Under the pieces are notes generated by a model, which did no database searches, was not told the DNA's origin, and saw only the letters and a program-made list of their open reading frames with translations. Source: UBA1081 sp045658165 (GTDB taxonomy: Bacteria; Bacillota; Clostridia; Oscillospirales; Acutalibacteraceae). From it: a stretch of 64,000 nt of DNA. Both the position numbers and the translations under genes were made by a program. The stretch lies in contig JAZOUN010000115.1 in the NCBI GenBank assembly GCA_045658165.1, forward strand, positions 1 to 64,000, given 5' to 3'. This document shows positions 58,165 to 64,000 of the stretch, piece by piece. Numbering within the stretch: position 1 is the stretch's first letter; each line of letters begins with the position of its first letter.

Positions 58165-59490
58165 ATGAAATCATTTTCTAAAAAATTAATTTCAACTGTT
58201 CTTGCAGTTATCATGCTCGCAACAATTGCAGTTCCCGCATTTGCAGAAAACACAGTTGAATACACAATTACAAATCCTTATGAAACAGTAGACTGGGAAA
58301 CATGGGGTCAGTACAAAGCTATGCTTCATACTCACACTCTTTACAGTGACGGTGAAATGGATGTTAAAGACGTTGTAGAAGAATACTACGCACGTGATTA
58401 TGACATTCTTGCTATCACAGACCACGGTGTTGTAAACAAGGGTTGGGATACAAAGCCCGAAATGCTTCCCCTCATCGGTTACAACCAGTACATCAAATGG
58501 CTCACTCCCATGAGCGCTGAAAGATATGCAGAAATCACTACCGGTGCAGACCGTGACGGCAGAGGTATGCTTGACGTATCACAGGGTATCGAAATGAACG
58601 GTGTTGTTATGAGAAAGAACCACGTTAACGGTTTCTTCTGCGGATACGGCCAGGGCATGTGGGGTGAAGAGGAAGATTACGAAGGTCCCGTTGCAGGTAC
58701 AGAAGCAGCAGGCGGTATTTCTTTCATCAACCATCCCGGTGACTTCTATGCAGTTCATCACGATATTGAAAAGGCTTCTGATCCTGAAATCCTCAAGACA
58801 TGGACAGATATTTTCCTTAAGTATAAAAGCTGCGTAGGTGTTGAAGTTTACAACGAACGTGATACAGTTGCAAGATACGACCGTATAATCTGGGACAACC
58901 TTCTTATGTACACAATTCCCAGAGGCAGAAATATCTGGGCTTTTGCAAATGATGACTCTCACTTCCTTTCAACAATCGGTGTTACAGCTGATATGATGCT
59001 TATGCCCGAAAACACAGAAGAAAATCTTCGTACAGCTATGGAAAACGGTACATTCTTTGCTTGCTCAACAATTTCAAAGGTTGAAATGGGTGAAGAATTC
59101 AGAGGTACAGGCGACTACGCAAAGGTTACAAACATTGTTGTAGATGAAGAAAACGATGTAATCACAGCAACAATCGAATCAACAACAGATTACACAGTTG
59201 AATGGGTTGCTGACGGTGAAATCATTGCAACAGGCGATTCAATCAACCTTCGTGACTACAGTGAAGAAATCGGTTCTTATGTTCGTTTCCAGATCAAGAA
59301 CGAAGGCGGTATCGTTCTTTCACAGCCCTTCGTATGTGACGACGGAAACATGGAAGCATGCATGGTATACTACCCCGAAGAACCCGAATATCCCGAAATC
59401 GTAAAATTCTTTATGCAGATTCTTGAAAAACTCAGAAAGAATATCATCGGTGAACTTATTTACAGAGCAATCGAGCTTGATAATATGTAA
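58165..59490 (+). CDS. Secreted PHP-domain phosphoesterase
   Basis: 441 residues. A signal peptide (MKSFSKKLISTVLAVIMLAT, cleaved after AFA) is followed by a PHP domain: LHTHTLYSDGEMDVKDVVEE (first metal motif, near residue 53), ILAITDHG, and GISFINHPGDFYAVHH later. PHP enzymes hydrolyse phosphoesters with a trinuclear metal site. A strand-rich domain of about 100 residues and a helical amphipathic C-terminus (IVKFFMQILEKLRKN) end it. AAAGGAGG precedes the ATG; TTGCTT-18-TATTAT upstream (about 58105-58134) is a possible promoter. Codon bias suggests high expression. Confidence 0.88.
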   Translation: MKSFSKKLISTVLAVIMLATIAVPAFAENTVEYTITNPYETVDWETWGQYKAMLHTHTLYSDGEMDVKDVVEEYYARDYDILAITDHGVVNKGWDTKPEMLPLIGYNQYIKWLTPMSAERYAEITTGADRDGRGMLDVSQGIEMNGVVMRKNHVNGFFCGYGQGMWGEEEDYEGPVAGTEAAGGISFINHPGDFYAVHHDIEKASDPEILKTWTDIFLKYKSCVGVEVYNERDTVARYDRIIWDNLLMYTIPRGRNIWAFANDDSHFLSTIGVTADMMLMPENTEENLRTAMENGTFFACSTISKVEMGEEFRGTGDYAKVTNIVVDEENDVITATIESTTDYTVEWVADGEIIATGDSINLRDYSEEIGSYVRFQIKNEGGIVLSQPFVCDDGNMEACMVYYPEEPEYPEIVKFFMQILEKLRKNIIGELIYRAIELDNM

Positions 59491-59501
59491 TTAAAAATTA
59501 A

Positions 59502-59538
59502 AACTGCTTCATATTCCACATATGAGGCAGTTTTTGTG
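59502..59538 (+). terminator. Terminator of the PHP gene
   Basis: AACTGCTTCATAT pairs with ATATGAGGCAGTT (one G-U), followed by TTTG. It is 12 bases after the stop codon. Confidence 0.8.
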
Positions 59539-59690
59539 TATATTACACAATTTATATTTCAAATGATGTAAATTACAGCCAATGTTTACATTTTATTCAT
59601 TCTACCTAAACATTTACATAATATTTATACTGTAAACTTATACTAACAGGATTACTCTTGTGGAATTTTTTCGGAAAGGTGGCAACAACT

Positions 59691-59789
59691 ATGTTTTTTG
59701 TAGATCTTCTTATCAGAATCCGTGACATCATCAAGAAGCTTGCAAATATGACTACTGCCGATTTCGACAGCATCAAGAACTTATTCTGA
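59691..59789 (+). CDS. Candidate 32-residue small protein
   Basis: ATG at 59691 with GGAAAGGTGG 8 bases upstream; 32 codons, TGA at 59787. The peptide opens MFFVDLLIRIRDIIKKLANM and continues TTADFDSIKNLF: an amphipathic helix with basic and hydrophobic faces. A terminator follows. Its helix resembles the C-terminal tails of the secreted proteins encoded on either side (PHP and LCAT-like), so it may be a membrane-active or interaction peptide, or a remnant. It is too short for usual gene calling. Confidence 0.5.
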   Translation: MFFVDLLIRIRDIIKKLANMTTADFDSIKNLF

Positions 59790-59827
59790 TACAGATTCAA
59801 AATTTTAAGACAACGTAAAATAAACGA

Positions 59828-59866
59828 AAAAGTACATCTTCCTGCGAAGATGTACTTTTATTTTTT
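59828..59866. terminator. Bidirectional terminator
   Basis: AAAAGTACATCTTC pairs with GAAGATGTACTTTT around a four-base loop. It serves the small ORF and the convergent alpha-galactosidase gene. Confidence 0.88.
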
Positions 59867-61985
59867 AGTCTTTCAGCCTGTAAAGTATGAGTTCTGAAGA
59901 CAGTGCAGATGAAATACGGACAGTTATTCCGTGAGAGATAAGCTGTCTTCCGCTGACTTCAAACTCTTCGTTGCTGTTATCAAGAGTTACAACATATGTA
60001 TTGCCTGCGTTTATTCCCTTCGGAAAAACGGTGAATTTATCTGCAGCAGGTTTTACAAGAGTAAATGCGGCAATAACGCCCTTTGTCCGTTCTTCTGAGG
60101 TAAGCTCCATGCAGATATATCCGTCCCTGTGCGCCTGAACAGTATCAGGTGTATGATGATAAATTGAAGATGTGGGAAGAAAATCTCTTATAAAGTTCTT
60201 ATATATATCAACACTGTGTTTTACAAATTCCATCTGCAAAGGATTATTCACTTTTCCGAATGGAGCAACAGTGTTAAGGCTCATATGTCCGAGCATGACA
60301 TTACGCATATGCAGATCGAGTGCGCCCTGAGAATGACAACCCATTCCTGCAAAAAGTCTGTCTACCTTTTCGGGCGGAAGTGCCATTGTCATTCCGTTTG
60401 TTATCATAACAGAATAAGGTGAACGCTGATTATCACTTACCCATGTATGGCTGAAATACTGCATAAGTCCGAGGTCACTTCTGCCGCCTCCGCCTGCACA
60501 GTTTTCAAAAACAACACCGGGAAAACGTTTCTGCAGATTTTCATACATACGGTATACGGCATTGAATCTGCGCAAGGACTTACAATCACCCTTTTCACCG
60601 ATACCGTAATAGCTTCTGAAAGAACCGTTGTTGTCAACACGGAGAAGATCAAGACTGAAATTCTCAATCATTGCAGCAAGTTCATTTTCACACCATTCGG
60701 CAACTTCGGGGTTTGTCATATCAAGCAGAGAATCTGCTTTTCTGCCGTAAATATCTTTTGCAAACCATTCAGGTTTATTATTATGGATTTCAGAAAGACG
60801 TCCTGCATTTTCAATATCTGCCCACATACCGAATTTCATACCCAGCCCGTGGCAATAGTCTGAAATTTCCTTTATTCCGGAGGGGTAACGTTCAGGGTGA
60901 GGTGTGTTGTTTCCGCAGTATTCTCCCCATTTCATCTGTTCACCCACGGGACAATACCATCCGGCATCAACAATAAATATTTCTGCACCCATTTCGGCTG
61001 CACTTCGCATATATTCCTTTGTACATTCAACCGACATATCATGTTCTGCACCCATTCCGAATCCAACAAGAAGTGAAGTCGGCGGCAGACATTTTCTTGT
61101 ATGAGAATGCATTTCGTTTACGGCTTCGTCAATTCCTCCGACGATAGCACCCATATGAACCGACGGAGTTACAAAATTTTCGAATGGACTGATAACTGCA
61201 AACGGGTTATAAGAAGTGATTTCAGCTGTCAGAGAAATGTATGTATCGTCATTTTCCCGTGTGGCGTTGTAATCCACGGAGAATCTGCATCCGCCGCTGT
61301 AGGCAATCTGAGAGAAATATGTGACACCTGTTATGTTGTTTTTAAGAAACACCAACGGATGACGGAATCTGTCTCTTCTGAAACGCGAATCTATTGTAAG
61401 CGTATCGGGAGTCACTTTTCTGAATGTGAACTGTCCTTCCTTTGCCCAATGAGTGTTTTCAAAATAACCTAATGTGTAAAAATCATCAATTTCATTATCC
61501 CGGCAGAAACGGTTTTTCTGCATATTTTCAAGACCGCCTGAAAGAAGAGAAAGACGGCTGAGATTAATGCTTTGAGATGAAAGATTTTCAATTTCAAAAT
61601 ACCTGCTGAACATCTGAGTACCGTCAAGAACAGTATGTATCTTTATTCTTACGGGCTTGAGTTCGCTTTCGAGAGTAAGGATTCCCTCGGTTGATTTTTC
61701 TTTTTCTTCAATGGTGAAATCAACGAATTTAAGGCAGAAATCAACACTTTGCCCATCAAGCTCAATATTGAATGAAGACGGCTCCTGCCAATCAGAAGAA
61801 TCGAGTCTTTCGGGCAGATTCTGCAGAGTATCGAGAGGATAACCTGCCGCATTATAGCCTGCAGGGACCAACATACCGTCGGCAAACATTTCCTCATACA
61901 CCATGAGACCACTTCTGTAAGAAAAAACAGGATTCTCCCCTGCTTTATAATCAATTCTGAAAAAATTATCTCTCAACTCAAACAC
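59865..61985 (-). CDS. Alpha-galactosidase, glycoside hydrolase family 36
   Basis: 706 residues. The N-terminal beta-supersandwich is followed by a TIM barrel with FIVDAGWYCPVGEQMKWGEY, the nucleophile Asp in LLRVDNNG (near 450) and the acid/base Asp in WVSDNQRSPY (near 517); VFENCAGGGGRSDLG lies between. It removes terminal alpha-galactose from raffinose-type sugars or galactomannan. No signal peptide, so it acts on imported sugars. Single gene with its own promoter; ribosome site GAGTTGAGAG is weak. Confidence 0.92.
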   Translation of the reverse strand: MFELRDNFFRIDYKAGENPVFSYRSGLMVYEEMFADGMLVPAGYNAAGYPLDTLQNLPERLDSSDWQEPSSFNIELDGQSVDFCLKFVDFTIEEKEKSTEGILTLESELKPVRIKIHTVLDGTQMFSRYFEIENLSSQSINLSRLSLLSGGLENMQKNRFCRDNEIDDFYTLGYFENTHWAKEGQFTFRKVTPDTLTIDSRFRRDRFRHPLVFLKNNITGVTYFSQIAYSGGCRFSVDYNATRENDDTYISLTAEITSYNPFAVISPFENFVTPSVHMGAIVGGIDEAVNEMHSHTRKCLPPTSLLVGFGMGAEHDMSVECTKEYMRSAAEMGAEIFIVDAGWYCPVGEQMKWGEYCGNNTPHPERYPSGIKEISDYCHGLGMKFGMWADIENAGRLSEIHNNKPEWFAKDIYGRKADSLLDMTNPEVAEWCENELAAMIENFSLDLLRVDNNGSFRSYYGIGEKGDCKSLRRFNAVYRMYENLQKRFPGVVFENCAGGGGRSDLGLMQYFSHTWVSDNQRSPYSVMITNGMTMALPPEKVDRLFAGMGCHSQGALDLHMRNVMLGHMSLNTVAPFGKVNNPLQMEFVKHSVDIYKNFIRDFLPTSSIYHHTPDTVQAHRDGYICMELTSEERTKGVIAAFTLVKPAADKFTVFPKGINAGNTYVVTLDNSNEEFEVSGRQLISHGITVRISSALSSELILYRLKD

Positions 61986-62011
61986 TCTTTTCTGAATTTA
62001 TACATATTACA

Positions 62012-62040
62012 ATTATATCGGCAATATCAAAAAAAATCAA
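62012..62040 (-). promoter_or_regulatory. Promoter of the alpha-galactosidase gene
   Basis: Minus strand TTGATT (62035-62040), 17 bases, TATAAT (62012-62017). Confidence 0.75.
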
Positions 62041-62071
62041 CATTATAATTTCTGTGAAATCTGCGGATATA

Positions 62072-62100
62072 TTGACAGACTGTAACATTTTTGTTAAAAT
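62072..62100 (+). promoter_or_regulatory. Promoter of the LCAT-like gene
   Basis: TTGACA (62072-62077), 17 bases, TAAAAT (62095-62100), 37 bases before the start codon. Confidence 0.85.
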
Positions 62101-62137
62101 ATATTAGTATTAATATGTTGTTTAAGGAGACTTCGAT

Positions 62138-64000
62138 ATGAAACAAACAACAAAACTTTTAGTCAGCCTCATAATCGCAGGAATCATGCTTTTTTCATCT
62201 GTAAGCGTAGGTTTTGCAGCAGACAGCAATGAATGTGACTGCGGTAACACGCCAATGATTCTTGTATCCGGCTTCGGTGCAACAACACTTATTAAAGTCA
62301 ATGACGACGGCACTGAAGAAGTTGCATTCCCGTTCAATGCAGACGTTGTTAAAAAGGTTCTGAGTGAAAACACAGATTCTTTCAGTGCGGATGCTCCTCT
62401 TGAATACTTCAAAACAGTAGTAAAAGAGCTTGTTGAACCCATCAGAATGAATCCTGACGGAACATCATACTACAATCTCCGTCCTGTTTACGAAACTGTG
62501 GAAGACACTTCTTTTGCAGGTTTTGTAAGAAACAATGCACTCAGTTACATTCCCTATACAGGTTCAGAATTCCTTGACATGGAAATCATTGCTGAAAAAA
62601 TCGGTGACGACCATGTTTTCAACTTCATGTATGACTGGCGTCTTTCAGGCGATAAGATTGCAGATCTTCTTGATGAATATATTGAAGAAGTGTGCGAATA
62701 CACAGGTCACGACAAGGTTGACGTTTACTCACTCAGCCAGGGCAGCGTTGCTGTAGCGCAGTATCTTTATAAATATGCTCACAAGTGCAGGGTTGAAGAT
62801 ATGGTTTTTGACAACCCCATACTCGAGGGTTCAAACTTTGTTTCTGACCTTCTTGCACCTATAGGTGAATTCATCAGTCTTGATCTTGAAAGCGTTGCAG
62901 ATCTTCTTGAAAGTATTCTTCACATAGAAGCTGATATTTCTGAAATTTTCCGTCTGATAAACGCAATTCCTGCTGAATATACTCTTAACACTATTCTTGA
63001 TTACGCGGCAAAAGACCTTATTTACCCCATCGCAAAGGATTCTCCCGCATACCTTGAAATGGTTGTTGACAGCGAATATGACCGTGTTGTAAGAGAATAC
63101 TTCTCAGCTCCCGGCAACGAAAAGCTTGTTGAAGAAGCAAATCTTGTAAGAAACGGTTACATGAAAGACGTTGCAGGCACATTCAGAAAAGCTGAACTTT
63201 TCGGCGCAGAAATTTCTGTTATTTCACATACAGGTATTGACCTTGTTACTGCATCAGACATAATTTCTGACGGCATTGTTGACCTTTCAACATCATGCGG
63301 TGCATACTGTTCAGCAGACGGCAAGCCATTTGCTTCAAATTATATTCAGAAAGCGGATATCGGCAAAAACTGCATTTCACCCGACAGAACAATTGATATC
63401 TCATGCGGTTATATTCCCGAACGCACATGGATTATTGACGGTCTTTACCACGGAATGATCGAATGGGCGCCCAACTCACTCAATCTACTTGAAACACTGT
63501 TCTATACAGATGATCTCAAGGATGCTTGGAGCAGTGCCGAGTTCCCCCAGTTCATGCAGAGCAACGACAGTAACAGCGATATTTACATGCATTTTGAATC
63601 CACAAACAGCATGTACGAAGTTGTAAACGGCAACGGTGTTCTTGTTATAGAAAACGTTTCTGCAAGCAACATGATGTTTATTAAAAACATTAAAGTTTCA
63701 GGTGTGGAAAACACTATTGACTACACATTACCTGCAGTTCTTAATCCCGGTGAAAAGATTTACGTTGAAATCGGAACAAAAACAACAGGTTTCGGAAACA
63801 TCACTGTAAATTACGTTGAAAGTGACAACTTGCTTAAAATAAAAGCAAAGCAGAAAGCCTTTTCTGTAACCGATAACTACAGCGGTCAGGTACTGGAAGA
63901 ATCCGATAATGATTTTAAGTCAGACAACAGAATTGTTGCTTTTATACTGGATATAACATTCAGAGTTTTTGAATTTTACAAAAACATTTTATCATTATTA
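62138..64000 (+). CDS. Secreted LCAT-like alpha/beta-hydrolase, 3' end beyond window
   Basis: 621 codons, open to the last base. A signal peptide (MKQTTKLLVSLIIAGIMLFS, cleaved after GFA) is followed by an alpha/beta-hydrolase core with ILVSGFGATTLIK, FNFMYDWRLSGDKIADLL (the YDWR motif of lecithin:cholesterol acyltransferase-like enzymes) and the nucleophile elbow VYSLSQGSVAVAQYL (S-x-S-x-G, with the first Gly replaced by Ser). A C-terminal strand domain and a hydrophobic helix (IVAFILDITFRVFEFYKN) may anchor it. It probably acts on lipid esters outside the cell. AAGGAGA lies 8 bases before the ATG. Confidence 0.85.
   Translation, partial: MKQTTKLLVSLIIAGIMLFSSVSVGFAADSNECDCGNTPMILVSGFGATTLIKVNDDGTEEVAFPFNADVVKKVLSENTDSFSADAPLEYFKTVVKELVEPIRMNPDGTSYYNLRPVYETVEDTSFAGFVRNNALSYIPYTGSEFLDMEIIAEKIGDDHVFNFMYDWRLSGDKIADLLDEYIEEVCEYTGHDKVDVYSLSQGSVAVAQYLYKYAHKCRVEDMVFDNPILEGSNFVSDLLAPIGEFISLDLESVADLLESILHIEADISEIFRLINAIPAEYTLNTILDYAAKDLIYPIAKDSPAYLEMVVDSEYDRVVREYFSAPGNEKLVEEANLVRNGYMKDVAGTFRKAELFGAEISVISHTGIDLVTASDIISDGIVDLSTSCGAYCSADGKPFASNYIQKADIGKNCISPDRTIDISCGYIPERTWIIDGLYHGMIEWAPNSLNLLETLFYTDDLKDAWSSAEFPQFMQSNDSNSDIYMHFESTNSMYEVVNGNGVLVIENVSASNMMFIKNIKVSGVENTIDYTLPAVLNPGEKIYVEIGTKTTGFGNITVNYVESDNLLKIKAKQKAFSVTDNYSGQVLEESDNDFKSDNRIVAFILDITFRVFEFYKNILSLL

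Overview
The window looks like the chromosome of an uncultured or little-studied anaerobic Clostridia species of the gut Oscillospirales/Ruminococcaceae type. The DNA is AT-rich. Promoters are consensus sigma-A (TTGACA-17-TATAAT) and Shine-Dalgarno sites are strong. The content also fits: a YlmC/YmxH sporulation-type protein, small clostridial proteins resembling DUF6472 and DUF6514, S-box and FMN riboswitches, BspA-type leucine-rich repeats with dockerins, and many glycoside hydrolases. This placement is inferred from gene content; no rRNA is present. No insertion sequence, CRISPR array or recognisable phage structural gene was seen.

Layout. 1-3.2 kb: a leftward operon (GNAT, HIT, GNAT, HEPN-motif protein, truncated TIM-barrel isomerase) behind a perfect promoter, an 18-codon leader peptide and an overlapping antiterminator/terminator. 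3.3-5.9 kb: an island of short unrecognised genes with a probable ~600-nt structured RNA, three stacked terminators and five copies of a bipartite box of fixed geometry. 6.1-9.5 kb: tRNA-Pro(GGG), then a BlaI/BlaR1-like pair with twin operators. 9.6-14.7 kb: housekeeping genes (rpoD, dnaG, YigZ, rpmE, a second sigma factor, a zinc-ribbon protein). 14.7-20.2 kb: a GNAT-membrane-PLD-like fusion, an M23 cell-wall hydrolase, a ChbG-like deacetylase and hflX. 20.3-23.5 kb: nadB-nadC-gtrA-ylmC. 23.5-30.5 kb: an operon with a membrane-anchored cohesin-like protein, FkbM and GDPD genes; a LicD/IspD-like/flippase glycan operon; a lipoprotein and a sugar epimerase. 30.5-38.8 kb: birA-bioY, GH2, FMN riboswitch-ribU, SAM riboswitch-metK, a DapA-like aldolase, and a SecB-like plus YgjP-like pair. 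38.8-47.7 kb: a CorA-like transporter and a cluster of secreted or surface proteins with dockerins. 47.7-64 kb: MFS transporter, typA, a GPH transporter with GH30, proBA, a secreted PHP protein, a 32-codon small ORF, a GH36 alpha-galactosidase and a truncated LCAT-like lipase.

How it fits together. Much of the window serves the cell envelope and glycan use. Dockerin proteins (40.4 and 44 kb) could dock on a cohesin-like protein held in the membrane (23.5 kb). GH2, GH30 and GH36 enzymes handle oligosaccharides, with the GPH transporter as a likely uptake partner of GH30. Vitamin and cofactor genes carry their expected RNA or DNA switches (FMN, SAM, BirA). The least explained part is 3.0-5.9 kb: the leader-peptide attenuator and, next to it, the box/structured-RNA/terminator island.
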